Shown here piece by piece: positions 26,402 through 35,329 of a stretch of DNA of 64,000 bases; positions within the stretch are counted from its first letter, which is position 1; every line of letters begins with the position of its first letter. Source of the stretch: an uncultured Lachnospiraceae bacterium (GTDB lineage: Bacteria > Bacillota > Clostridia > Lachnospirales > Lachnospiraceae). Made by a program: the position numbers and the translations under genes. The stretch spans positions 1 to 64,000 of the forward strand of contig CAJUHP010000014.1 in NCBI GenBank assembly GCA_910586125.1, given 5' to 3'. The notes below the pieces were generated by a model. That model saw only the letters and a list, made by a program, of their open reading frames with translations. It had not been told where the DNA came from and made no database searches.

Positions 26402-28981
26402 ATGAGAAAACATACTATTTTGCTGTATACTATGATGGTTGCTCTCTGCCTCGCTTTCCTGAGCGGCTGTTCCTCCGCTCCCGCGGAGACGGATATGGAG
26501 GAGAAGGACAGCTATTGGGCCGGGCAGCAGTACGACAGTCTGACCGGATCGGAATTTGTTAAGGTAGCCGAGAGCGGCCATATGCAGCTTCTGTTAAATC
26601 CGCAGTCCGGTACGATCCGTTGGCTGGATTCGTCGACTGGCTCCTACCAGGACACGAATATGAGCCATGATCCCGGCGTGGAGAATCTTACCGACGTGCA
26701 GCGGTCGGATCTGCAGGTGCGGTTTTTTTCCGGCAGCAAGAACAACAACCAGCTCTACAGCACGACGACGGTCTATGATTCCTACAGCATGTGCGTAAGC
26801 CGGGAGCAACTGTCCTATCAGTTGATCGACGGCGGCGTCCGCCTGGTATACATGCTGGGCGACGACAGTATCACCTATAAGAATTTTCCCAAGGTCATCC
26901 AGGACGACAGAATGCAGGAGCTGATATTACAGTATCTGGACGAGGATCAGATCTTGGATCTGAAGGAATCGTTCTACCGGCAGATGAATGACGGAAGCTG
27001 GAGCCGCCGTTTTGGCGGCGGCGAGGGCGGACAGCAGAATCGCATAGGTAAGCTCCAGTTAAATAACATTTACAATATGTTCTATGAGACTGGTCATTAT
27101 ACCTATGACGAGCTGATCATAGATCTGGATGCCGACGAGGATGCGACGGCGGACGATTATCCCAGCAATCTGGAGATTTATGTCCCGGTGGAGTATCGCC
27201 TGGAGGGCGACGAGCTGGTGGTGCGGGTGGATACGTCTCTGATCGAGACCGACGCCACTCATCCGATCAACCAACTGACGCTGCTCCCCTATTTTCTGAC
27301 CTCGGATCCGACGCAGACGGCCGAGCCGGGCTATATGTTTGTTCCTGACGGCAGCGGCGCTCTGATCTATCTGGACAGCACGAAGACCAGCGAGTATCAT
27401 TACGCGGCCGCCTATTACGGCGGCGATCGGATTACCGGTATGGCCAAGACCTATAACAGCGTTAACAACCGGATGATGATGCCGGTGCTGGGCATGAAAA
27501 ACTCCACAAGCACGCTGTTTGCCGTGATTGAGAACGGGGCGGAGTCCGCCACGCTGGACGCTTATGTCAGAGGCACGGACAATTCGGAGCCCTTCTCCAA
27601 AATAAAGCTGACCTTTGACATCCAGACGCAGCAGTCGATCGCCTCCGGCGCGAAGAATGCCAACGGCGCTTACACCATGATACGCGCGACGGACGATATT
27701 TACGACGAAGATATTACGCTGCGCTATTTCTGGCTGGGAAAAGACGCTACGTACGTGGACATGGCCAAATGCTACGCCTCCTATCTGGAGAAACAAAATG
27801 TGCTGACGGCGCGGGCGGACGAGGAAAAAGCGCCCTTCTATGTAGAGCTTCTGGGCAGCACCGATAAGCTCAAATACATGGCGGGTATTCCCTACGACGG
27901 AACGCAGATTCTGACGGATTTTAACCAGGCGAAGGAAATACTGACGGATCTGGCGAACGACGGAATCGGTAATATCAAACTGATCTACAGCGGCATGGTG
28001 AACGGCGGTATGAACCAGCGTTCCCTGGCCTCCGGCGTAAAGATCGTCTCCGGCCTGGGCGGAAAATCGGGCCTGACGAACCTGAAATCCTACGCGGATT
28101 CCATAGGGGCTCAGATTTTCCCGAATCTGCAGATGCAGACGGCGCAAACGAGGACAAAAATCAGCAACGAGATGACTGCCTGGAATATCGTGAACGAGCG
28201 GGCGCAGATCTACTCCTTCGACCCGGTAAAGAAAGAGCTCGAAGAGGACGTCAAATATCCGCGTTTCGTTGTCAATCCGGCATACTTGGGGAAATATTTT
28301 TCCAAGGTAAAGAGTTCCTATGCGGGCAAGATCGGTCTGGATACCATGGCGACCGGCGATCTGTATACCTTTATCCCGACGAACTATCAGAACAACCATG
28401 CGGCTCCTTCCACCGGCGAGGCTCTGCTGAAAGAAGCGGCGGGCAGCTTTGCCGACGGGCTGCAGCTCATGCTGTCGAATCCGGTCAGCGACGCGTATGC
28501 GTTCAGTTCCTATCTGACGGATATCCCGACTGAGGACAGCGGGATGCGTGTGCTGGACGCGTCGATACCGTTTATGGCTATGGTTCTGGACGGATATATG
28601 ACTTATTCTTCCGATTCTCTGAACCGAGAGAGTACGGATGTATACCTGAACTTTATGCGTGTTCTGGAAAGCAACGGCGCGCCGAAATTCACCTTTATGT
28701 ATGAGGACAGTTCTCTTTTGTCAGGCACGGAGCAGGAAAGCTATTTTGCAGTAGATTACGCTTACTGGAAGACCAGGATTGCTGCCTATTACGAAGAGTA
28801 CAGCGCTTTCTATGAGAAGGTGAAAGGGGCGGTCATCACGAATCACGAGGTGTATGAACGCAACGACAAGCTGCGCGTGGTGACGTATTCCAACGGTGTT
28901 ATGGTTTATTTTAACTACAGCGACCTGGAAGAGCAGATCGCTGGAGTGACGGTGCCGGCCTTTAGCTACGTGGTAAAGTAA
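26402..28981 (+). CDS. DUF5696-type surface lipoprotein of the importer locus
   Basis: 859 aa from ATG 26402 (AGGAAGG upstream; a GTG at 26390 overlaps that site). The signal peptide has lipobox FLSGC, so it is anchored on the outer face of the membrane. I recognise the overall pattern of the DUF5696 family: an N-terminal beta-rich half (FVKVAESGHMQLLLNPQSGT, VPVEYRLEGDELVVRVDTSL, GYMFVPDGSGALIYLDS) and a C-terminal half that looks like a glycosidase-type barrel (IPYDGTQILTDFNQAKEILT, GIGNIKLIYSGMVNGGMNQR, IFPNLQMQTAQT, FVVNPAYL). A carbohydrate-active or binding role is plausible, but no catalytic residues can be named. It is always next to the YIP1 protein in loci I can recall, which is memory and not a search. 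Confidence 0.72.
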   Translation: MRKHTILLYTMMVALCLAFLSGCSSAPAETDMEEKDSYWAGQQYDSLTGSEFVKVAESGHMQLLLNPQSGTIRWLDSSTGSYQDTNMSHDPGVENLTDVQRSDLQVRFFSGSKNNNQLYSTTTVYDSYSMCVSREQLSYQLIDGGVRLVYMLGDDSITYKNFPKVIQDDRMQELILQYLDEDQILDLKESFYRQMNDGSWSRRFGGGEGGQQNRIGKLQLNNIYNMFYETGHYTYDELIIDLDADEDATADDYPSNLEIYVPVEYRLEGDELVVRVDTSLIETDATHPINQLTLLPYFLTSDPTQTAEPGYMFVPDGSGALIYLDSTKTSEYHYAAAYYGGDRITGMAKTYNSVNNRMMMPVLGMKNSTSTLFAVIENGAESATLDAYVRGTDNSEPFSKIKLTFDIQTQQSIASGAKNANGAYTMIRATDDIYDEDITLRYFWLGKDATYVDMAKCYASYLEKQNVLTARADEEKAPFYVELLGSTDKLKYMAGIPYDGTQILTDFNQAKEILTDLANDGIGNIKLIYSGMVNGGMNQRSLASGVKIVSGLGGKSGLTNLKSYADSIGAQIFPNLQMQTAQTRTKISNEMTAWNIVNERAQIYSFDPVKKELEEDVKYPRFVVNPAYLGKYFSKVKSSYAGKIGLDTMATGDLYTFIPTNYQNNHAAPSTGEALLKEAAGSFADGLQLMLSNPVSDAYAFSSYLTDIPTEDSGMRVLDASIPFMAMVLDGYMTYSSDSLNRESTDVYLNFMRVLESNGAPKFTFMYEDSSLLSGTEQESYFAVDYAYWKTRIAAYYEEYSAFYEKVKGAVITNHEVYERNDKLRVVTYSNGVMVYFNYSDLEEQIAGVTVPAFSYVVK

Positions 28982-28994
28982 AGGAGGAGTGAAG

Positions 28995-29942
28995 ATGAAA
29001 AAAGAAAAGGATACGGCAGTAAAAAAGCCGGCTCTTTCATGGTATAAGAGAATGGACTTCTCCAAAAAGATGGCGCTGTGGGGCTTTATCTTCATGCTTC
29101 CCTGGTTGCTGGGCATGCTTCTCTTCTTCCTGGAGCCGCTGCTGAAGATGCTGTGGTACTCGGTATGCAGTATGAGTCTGGATGGCGGCAAGTTCCGCGG
29201 TACGTATATCGGGTTTGAGAATTATAAGTATGCGATGGGGGGAGATCCTCATTTTAACCGGATGCTGGTGGAAGCCTTCACAAATATGGCGAAGGCGGTG
29301 CCGTTTCAGATCTTTCTGGCCTTGTTTATCGCCATCCTGCTGAACGGGGAGTACAAAGGCCGCGGCTTTTTTAGGGCAATTTTTGTTATCCCGATCATCC
29401 TGGCGACCGGCGTGGCTTCCTTTAAACTGCGGGAGGCGGAGCTGGCGGTGGCTACGGTCGAGTCGGTGGTGGATCTGGACTGGTTGATTGATCTGGTTGT
29501 CAATTCTGGTATACCGGAGGATTTGACCACGATGCTGGTCGAGTACGTGGAGAACATCTTTGACGTCGTGACAACCTGCGGCGTGCAGACTCTGCTGTTT
29601 TTAGGCGCGTTGCAGGCGATCTCGCCCAGCCTTTACGAGGTGGCGAAGATGGAGGGCTGCTCGCAGTTTGAGACGTTCTGTAAGATTACGCTGCCTATGG
29701 TGTCTCCTACGATCCTGGTGTGTCTGGTATACAGCATTGCCGACACCTTTGCTACGGCTCAGGTCAGCTATGCGGACACAACTATGGCCTTTTCGCAGTA
29801 TATTTACGATATAACCTTTAAAGGGCAGGCTCCGTTTTACGGCTATGGCGCGGCGATGAGCTTCATCTACTTTTTGGCGGCGCTGGTGACAGTGGGCGTG
29901 GTTTGCGGCATCGTATCGAAGGGAGTGTTCTACTATGACTAA
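28995..29942 (+). CDS. Carbohydrate ABC permease (second pair, MalF type)
   Basis: 315 aa from ATG 28995, seven bases after AAGGAGG. Six helices; first around LWGFIFMLPWLLGMLLFF. The EAA loop is YEVAKMEGCSQFETFCKITL followed by PMVSP. It is not a close copy of the first MalF-type permease (22407) and has a long variable external stretch (VATVESVVDLDWLIDLVVNS). It overlaps the following permease gene by 8 bp. A second channel within one locus suggests that two glycan products are imported, or that the set works as two half-systems sharing the accessory proteins. Confidence 0.9.
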   Translation: MKKEKDTAVKKPALSWYKRMDFSKKMALWGFIFMLPWLLGMLLFFLEPLLKMLWYSVCSMSLDGGKFRGTYIGFENYKYAMGGDPHFNRMLVEAFTNMAKAVPFQIFLALFIAILLNGEYKGRGFFRAIFVIPIILATGVASFKLREAELAVATVESVVDLDWLIDLVVNSGIPEDLTTMLVEYVENIFDVVTTCGVQTLLFLGALQAISPSLYEVAKMEGCSQFETFCKITLPMVSPTILVCLVYSIADTFATAQVSYADTTMAFSQYIYDITFKGQAPFYGYGAAMSFIYFLAALVTVGVVCGIVSKGVFYYD

Positions 29943-31008
29943 GCTGACCAGAAAAGAGAGAATGCAGAAAGCCGAAGAAATGGCCGGCATCAGCTTCTGG
30001 GTAGACCTGCGCAAAGGACGCCTGACGAAGTATGCCATCCAGAAGCAGGCAAAACGCTTTCTGTCCATGCTGTTTCGCTATGTGATCCTGATCTGCCTGA
30101 GTTTTATTGTTATCATCCCTTTGTGGAACCTGGTGCGGGACGCCTTTACCGCCCCGGCGGTGCTGGGCGATCAGTCCAGCGCCTGGATTCCGCAGCAGAC
30201 CTCGAAAATTTTTATGGAGGTGGCGCTTTCCAAAAACCTGATGAATTTTCTGCCGAATCTGGTGAAAACGCTGCTTCTGACAGCGTCCCTGACGTTTCTG
30301 CAGATCCTGTCCACGGGTATGGCGGCCTACTCCTTTGCCAGACTGAAGTTTAAGGGCAGCAATATCCTGTTCTTCTTCGTGATTCTGACGATCGTGGTGC
30401 CTACGGATTCCATGATGCTGGCGCAGTACGCGACCTTCCGTAACTTTGATATCCTGGGCCTGATCGGGCTGGTCAAGGGAAACGGGCAGGGCATCAACAT
30501 GACAGGTTCCTTTGTGGGCCAGTATATTCTGGCCGGTATGGGTATGGGCGTCAAAAGCGGCCTGTACATCTACTTTATGCGTCAGGCGGTCCGGGGTCTG
30601 CCGATCTCTGTCGAGGAGGCGGCCCAGGTGGACGGCGCGGGCTTTCTGAGAACCTTCTTCAGCATTGTGGTTCCCAGCATGTCCGGCTCCATTCTGACGG
30701 TGTCCGTCTTAAGCTTCCTCTGGAATTATACGGATACCTACTATGTCCGTTTGCTCAACGGCACGACGACAAGCCATCTGGCCTATACGTATAAAGGGCT
30801 TCAGGGCAATGTCCGCTGGGCGTTGTCCTCGGCCGCGAATGCCAACAAGACCTGGCTGTTGAGTATCAACCCGCAGGATCCCTTTGCGCAGACGGCCGCC
30901 ATCTCGGCCTGTGCCATCCTGGTGGTGCTGCCTCTGATCATCATGTACGCCTTTGTGCAGAAAAGATTTGTACAGGGCGCAGCGCGAAGCGGTCTGGGCG
31001 GCGATTGA
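29935..31008 (+). CDS. Carbohydrate ABC permease (second pair, MalG type)
   Basis: 357 aa, longer than the first-pair partner because of an amphipathic N-terminal region (MTKLTRKERMQKAEEMAGIS) and an external loop. Helix 1 is around YVILICLSFIVIIPLWNLV. The EAA loop reads EEAAQVDGAGFLRTFFSIVV. Overlaps the previous gene by 8 bp, the usual sign of a heterodimeric channel. It ends the transport block; after it comes a 300-bp gap with a fresh promoter. Confidence 0.9.
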   Translation: MTKLTRKERMQKAEEMAGISFWVDLRKGRLTKYAIQKQAKRFLSMLFRYVILICLSFIVIIPLWNLVRDAFTAPAVLGDQSSAWIPQQTSKIFMEVALSKNLMNFLPNLVKTLLLTASLTFLQILSTGMAAYSFARLKFKGSNILFFFVILTIVVPTDSMMLAQYATFRNFDILGLIGLVKGNGQGINMTGSFVGQYILAGMGMGVKSGLYIYFMRQAVRGLPISVEEAAQVDGAGFLRTFFSIVVPSMSGSILTVSVLSFLWNYTDTYYVRLLNGTTTSHLAYTYKGLQGNVRWALSSAANANKTWLLSINPQDPFAQTAAISACAILVVLPLIIMYAFVQKRFVQGAARSGLGGD

Positions 31009-31039
31009 TGGAAAGCGGCTGCTTTTGAGACTGGAAGTT

Positions 31040-31083
31040 TTTTGAAATTTGTGCTTTCAAAAACAGCGTTTGTGTGCTATAAT
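31040..31083 (+). promoter_or_regulatory. Extended -10 promoter with overlapping inverted repeat, GH130 gene
   Basis: TGCTATAAT at 31075-31083 is an extended -10. TTTTGAAA (31040-31047) and TTTCAAAA (31055-31062) form a perfect 8-bp inverted repeat with a 7-bp centre that covers the -35 position, as a repressor or activator operator would. Confidence 0.6.
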
Positions 31084-31089
31084 AAAACA

Positions 31090-31308
31090 GTAGTTTTTAT
31101 GTGTGCCCTGCCCGGTTTATCCGGGCAGGCGATACACATAATGAGGGTTGTTGCAGAATATCGCGCCGTCGGCGCTGCTGGGATTTGCTTTCGGGCAAGA
31201 CCGGCCGGTACGGCAGGCGGACCCAGTGTTTTGCAACGGCCCTTTTTTGCAAAAATACAGTTTTTAGGCGTTGTCATCTGACACGCCGGAGAAAGAAGAG
31301 GAGACAAA
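31090..31308 (+). promoter_or_regulatory. Structured 5' leader of the GH130 gene
   Basis: About 220 nt without a gene. CCTGCCCGG (31107-31115) pairs perfectly with CCGGGCAGG (31121-31129) around a 5-nt loop, and TTTTGCAA (31229-31236) pairs with TTGCAAAA (31247-31254). I do not recognise a known riboswitch class. The first hairpin has no T tract, so it is more likely an mRNA-stabilising 5' structure than a terminator. Confidence 0.4.
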
Positions 31309-32322
31309 ATGAGTAAAATCATTGGAAATCCGCTGCCCGGTATGCCGTGGCAGGACAAGCCGGCGGACTGCATCAGCCCGATCTGGCGCTATTCGGATAA
31401 CCCGATCATTGGCCGTCACGATATTCCCATTGCCAACAGCATTTTCAACAGTGCGGTGGTGCCTTTCGGTGACGGTTATGCCGGTGTATTCCGCTGCGAC
31501 AGCCTTTCTGTCAGCATGGATATCTTTGCCGGCTTCAGCGATGACGGCATTCACTGGAATATCAATCATGAGCCGATCACGTTTCAGGGCGATGACAGCG
31601 AGATTACAAAGAGAGAGTACCGCTACGATCCCCGCGTGACCTGGATCGAGGACCGGTATTATATCACCTGGTGCAACGGGTATCACGGCCCCACCATCGG
31701 CGTGGCCTATACCTTTGACTTCAAGGAGTTCCATCAGTTGGAGAACGCTTTCCTGCCCTACAACCGCAACGGTGTGCTGTTCCCCAGAAAAATAGGCGGA
31801 CGTTACATGATGCTTTCCAGGCCCAGCGATACGGGTCACACGCCGTTCGGCGATATTTATCTCAGCCAGAGTCCCGATATGGAGTTCTGGGGCCATCATC
31901 GCTTTGTGATGGGTACGATCCCCGGCGATCTGTCGGCCTGGCAGTCCATGAAGATCGGTCCCGGTCCCTGTCCGATCGAGACGGACGAGGGCTGGCTGCT
32001 GATCTATCACGGCGTGCTGCGGACCTGCAGCGGTTATGTGTACCGCATGGGATGCGCGCTTTTAGATCTGGATGAGCCCTGGAAGGTGAAGATGCGCTCC
32101 CGCATGTATTTGCTGGCGCCGGAGATGCTCTACGAGCAGACCGGGGACGTGCCGAATGTGGTTTTCCCCTGCGCGTCTTTGGTTGACGCGGCGACCGGAC
32201 GCATTGCTGTCTACTACGGCTGTGCGGATACGGTGACGGGACTGGCCTTCACGACAGTGGATGAGCTGATGGCCTGGATGAAGAAACATCCTTTGGATCA
32301 AAACGCAGTAAAAGCGAACTAA
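31309..32322 (+). CDS. GH130 beta-1,4-mannoside phosphorylase
   Basis: 337-aa cytosolic phosphorylase with a five-bladed propeller fold. Length and sequence fit the group containing beta-1,4-mannosyl-N-acetylglucosamine and mannooligosaccharide phosphorylases. The catalytic Asp is Asp107 in EYRYDPRVTWIEDRYYITWC; the family usually has E-D-P-R-(V/I), here Y-D-P-R-V. Other family marks are NSAVVPFGDGYAGVFR and the late LIYHGVLRTCSGYVY. Such enzymes release mannose 1-phosphate from the Man-beta-1,4-GlcNAc core left after N-glycan trimming, which saves ATP. Start ATG 31309 after AGAGGAGAC. Substrate inferred from the surrounding sialidase, fucosidase and mannosidase genes; mannobiose is the alternative. 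Confidence 0.88.
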   Translation: MSKIIGNPLPGMPWQDKPADCISPIWRYSDNPIIGRHDIPIANSIFNSAVVPFGDGYAGVFRCDSLSVSMDIFAGFSDDGIHWNINHEPITFQGDDSEITKREYRYDPRVTWIEDRYYITWCNGYHGPTIGVAYTFDFKEFHQLENAFLPYNRNGVLFPRKIGGRYMMLSRPSDTGHTPFGDIYLSQSPDMEFWGHHRFVMGTIPGDLSAWQSMKIGPGPCPIETDEGWLLIYHGVLRTCSGYVYRMGCALLDLDEPWKVKMRSRMYLLAPEMLYEQTGDVPNVVFPCASLVDAATGRIAVYYGCADTVTGLAFTTVDELMAWMKKHPLDQNAVKAN

Positions 32323-32329
32323 GTATAAG

Positions 32330-32383
32330 AGACTGCCTGAGACTATGACACAGCGACGCGGTAAAGTTTCAGGCAGTTTTTTT
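32330..32383 (+). terminator. Terminator after the GH130 gene
   Basis: ACTGCCTGA (32332-32340) pairs with TCAGGCAGT (32369-32377), followed by seven T (32377-32383). The 28-nt loop is long. It separates GH130 from the transglutaminase gene, which must have its own promoter or rely on readthrough. Confidence 0.7.
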
Positions 32384-32466
32384 GCCCTGACAGGGCTTTT
32401 TATAACTGATTCAGCAATAACCGGCGTCCACAAAAGAGGGATGGCGGGTCAAGGAGGGAAGGAATT

Positions 32467-35178
32467 ATGTTTTCACAGCAGTATCGCAAGGAGATCAGAG
32501 AGGCGTTCGAGCGGCAGATGGAATTGCTGGCCGAACGCAGGGGAGAGCGTGCGCGCCGGCAGGAGGAAGATGATTTTGGCGGCCTGACAGATTCCCTTAT
32601 CCAGCGCGGCAATGAACGTCTTTGCAGCAAGGAGCAGGAGATCCGAAATATACTAAATCAGTGCAGCGAAGAAGAGAGGGAGGCGATGGAGTTTCTCTAC
32701 AGCTCCATGCCGGTGAGCGATATTCTGGATTATTCGCCGCAGTTGTTTCTGACGTACGCCAAGCACGGTGTTTTTTTGTGGCATGAAGGGCCGTATGCCG
32801 GAATGGTTCCGGAGAGGATGTTTGCCAACTATGTGCTGCATCATCGTCTGAACAATGAGGATATGACCGAGACCAGAGCATTCTTTTATGAGAAGCTCAA
32901 AGACCGTGTCCGGGGAATGAGTATGCGGGAAGCGATCCTGGAAGTCAATTACTGGTGCGCTGCGGAGGGAACTTATCAGACGACAAATTACCGTACGGAA
33001 AGTCCGATGACCATGTACCGTTCAGCGGTGGGACGCTGCGGTGAGGAGGCTCCTTTTACCGTGACAGCGCTTCGGAGTCTCGGGATTCCTTCCCGACAGG
33101 TCTATTCGCCGCTGTGGTCCCACTGTGACAGCAATCACGCCTGGGTGGAAGCCTGGTGCGACGGAGACTGGCATTTCTTCGGCGGCTGTGAACCGGAGAA
33201 TGGGCTGGATACCGGCTGGTTTGCCGGTCCCGCTTCCCGCGGGATGCTGATACAGTCTCGTTTCTTCAGCCAGGAGAAGCCGGAGGATGAGGTGGTGGGA
33301 AAACAGGGAATGGCCTATTTCCTGAACCATCTGCACACCTACGCGGATACGGCGAAACTGACGGTCCGCGTTCTGGACGAGCAGGGTCATCTGGTGCCGA
33401 AGGCCAGAGTGGAATTCGGAATTCTCAACGGCGGCAGGGTTACGCCGGCTTCCACAATCTATACAGGTTCAGATAAGGCCCGGGCCGATTACGGACTGGC
33501 CAGTCTGACGACAGGGCGGGGAGATTTTCTGGTCAGCGCCTACGGCTATGGCTGCTACGGAGAAACCAGAGTGTCTCTGAGCGAGAATCCCCGCGTGAGC
33601 TGCACCGTCGTGATCCGCCCGGAATGGGTGTTCCAGGAGGAGTGGAAGGATTGGGATTTTCACGCGCCGGCGGAGAATCTTCAGGAAAAAGAGCTGACCG
33701 AGGAGGAGAGACTGGATTTTGCCCGCCGCCTGGAGGCGTCCGCCAAATACCGGCAGGAGAAGACGGCCAGACAGTTTGACGAGGCGGAGGCAGCGAGGGT
33801 GTTAGCCGGCTTTTCTGAGGAGGACCGGCCGGTTTTGGAGTCCATTCTGCGGGAAGCCAGAGGTAATATGAGCCAGGTGGTCCGTTTCCTGGAGTGGAGG
33901 GAAGACGGTGTGGAGAAGCTTTCCAAACGCAAGGTTTTGGAGACGCTGCCGCCCAAGGATTACTGGGATCTGGACCCGGAGGTGTTAAAGGACTGCTGCC
34001 GGACAGCACTTCCCTATGTGGACTGGGTGTCGGAGGATATTTTTTATCCGTTTGTTCTGTGTCCCAGGGTTGCGTATGAGATGATGGTTCCCTGCAGAAA
34101 GGAACTGCTGGCCTTTCTGGGAAAGGAAGCGGGAAACCGGATTCGCCGCAATCCGGCCGTGCTTGCGGAGCTGGTGGATCGCCTGGTGGTATCCATGCCG
34201 GCGCAGGAATACTCCAACCTTATCACCTCTCCTATGGGCTGTCTGACCGGAGGCATCGGCAGCCAGCGTTCCAAGGAGGTTCTGTGCATCCATATCTACC
34301 GTGCGCTGGGGATTCCGGCCAGACTGCGGCCTCTGGATCAGACGATGGAATACTACCACGACGGCCGGTTTACTGCCGTAAGCCGGAATGCGTCCGCGCA
34401 GGAAAAGATCATGGCAGCCGACAGGAGCTCCGTGAAAGAGGGAACACTTACGCTGCGGGCCAGGAAGCCTTTAGAGCTGTCCGAGTGGAATCACTACTCC
34501 TTGTCGCGGTTTGAAAATGGACATTTCGTCCCTCTGATTCTGCACAGAGAAGCAAAAAACGCGGCGGACGCGATTCGGCTTTCTCTGGAGCCCGGACTGT
34601 ACCGTGTGATTACCACGAACCGTCTGCCGGACGGCAGCCAGTATGCCAGGAACTATGACTTTGTCATGGAGGCAGGGGAAAAGAAAGAGATTACTATGAC
34701 CGTCCGCAGCATTTCGACAGAGACGATGTTAAAGCGGATTCCGGTGAAGGATTTTGCTCTGCGCGCGGAGGACGGCCGGGAGAAGCGTCTGTCTGAACTG
34801 GCCGGCAGCGGCAGTCTGATTGTGTGGCTGGAGCCGGTCCGCGAGCCGTCGCAGCATATTTTGAATGAGATCTATGAAAAACGTGAGCAGTTTAAGACGC
34901 TGAACGCGCCGGTGTATTTTGTGACGCGAAGCGGGCAAGACTATGTGGAAAACGCCACGCTGAAAAGAACCTGCGAAGCGCTGCCGGGGATCGGGCGCCT
35001 GATAGATGATTTCGGGGAGCATTACAGGATGCTTGCCGAAGAGACGGGACACGGCGCCGGACATCTGCCGCTTGCGGCGGTTGTGAAGGCGGAGGCGGAC
35101 AGCCTTTTCTGCACGTATTCCGATGCCGGATACAAAGTGGGATTGGCGGATATTCTGCTGCAGATTCTCCAGGGATAA
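32467..35178 (+). CDS. Transglutaminase-like cysteine protein with C-terminal thioredoxin-like domain
   Basis: 903 aa, no signal peptide, start after CAAGGAGGGAAGG. The transglutaminase core (about 150-260) has nucleophile Cys191 in SAVGRCGEEAPF and His224 in CDSNHAWVEAWCDGDWHFF; the third position is Glu242 or nearby. A second, degenerate core-like stretch occurs around residues 580-640 (GCLTGGIGSQRSKEVLCIHI, ALGIPARLRPL) without a clear Cys-His pair. The last 150 residues look like a thioredoxin/AhpC-type fold (FALRAEDGREKRLSELAGSG, then LIVWLEP) but lack a CxxC. In a cytosolic N-glycan locus, an amidase removing glycans from Asn (as the transglutaminase-fold PNGases do) or a peptidase trimming glycopeptides is possible; this is a hypothesis. 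Confidence 0.75.
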   Translation: MFSQQYRKEIREAFERQMELLAERRGERARRQEEDDFGGLTDSLIQRGNERLCSKEQEIRNILNQCSEEEREAMEFLYSSMPVSDILDYSPQLFLTYAKHGVFLWHEGPYAGMVPERMFANYVLHHRLNNEDMTETRAFFYEKLKDRVRGMSMREAILEVNYWCAAEGTYQTTNYRTESPMTMYRSAVGRCGEEAPFTVTALRSLGIPSRQVYSPLWSHCDSNHAWVEAWCDGDWHFFGGCEPENGLDTGWFAGPASRGMLIQSRFFSQEKPEDEVVGKQGMAYFLNHLHTYADTAKLTVRVLDEQGHLVPKARVEFGILNGGRVTPASTIYTGSDKARADYGLASLTTGRGDFLVSAYGYGCYGETRVSLSENPRVSCTVVIRPEWVFQEEWKDWDFHAPAENLQEKELTEEERLDFARRLEASAKYRQEKTARQFDEAEAARVLAGFSEEDRPVLESILREARGNMSQVVRFLEWREDGVEKLSKRKVLETLPPKDYWDLDPEVLKDCCRTALPYVDWVSEDIFYPFVLCPRVAYEMMVPCRKELLAFLGKEAGNRIRRNPAVLAELVDRLVVSMPAQEYSNLITSPMGCLTGGIGSQRSKEVLCIHIYRALGIPARLRPLDQTMEYYHDGRFTAVSRNASAQEKIMAADRSSVKEGTLTLRARKPLELSEWNHYSLSRFENGHFVPLILHREAKNAADAIRLSLEPGLYRVITTNRLPDGSQYARNYDFVMEAGEKKEITMTVRSISTETMLKRIPVKDFALRAEDGREKRLSELAGSGSLIVWLEPVREPSQHILNEIYEKREQFKTLNAPVYFVTRSGQDYVENATLKRTCEALPGIGRLIDDFGEHYRMLAEETGHGAGHLPLAAVVKAEADSLFCTYSDAGYKVGLADILLQILQG

Positions 35179-35217
35179 AAGCAAAATAAAGTTTTTTCAG
35201 GTTGTTCAAAAACCCTA

Positions 35218-35246
35218 TTTACTATTCGTTCAATCTGTGATAGAAT
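35218..35246 (+). promoter_or_regulatory. Promoter of the GH38 gene
   Basis: TTTACT (35218-35223), a 17-bp spacer and TAGAAT (35241-35246) with a TGA just before it, giving an extended -10. The start codon lies 84 bp further. Confidence 0.55.
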
Positions 35247-35329
35247 GCTGTCGTCATACGGAAAAAAACTATATGAGAATCACAATGTGAGAGGAAAGAG
35301 CCCGTCCAGCGGGCAGAACAGGAGGCAAC

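Noticed and set aside
31090..31308. Known riboswitch in the GH130 leader
   Set aside because: The hairpins do not match any conserved riboswitch core that I can recognise; kept only as a structured leader.
32467..35178. Thiol-disulfide oxidoreductase call from the C-terminal thioredoxin-like part
   Set aside because: The CxxC pair is missing, so redox activity is unlikely.
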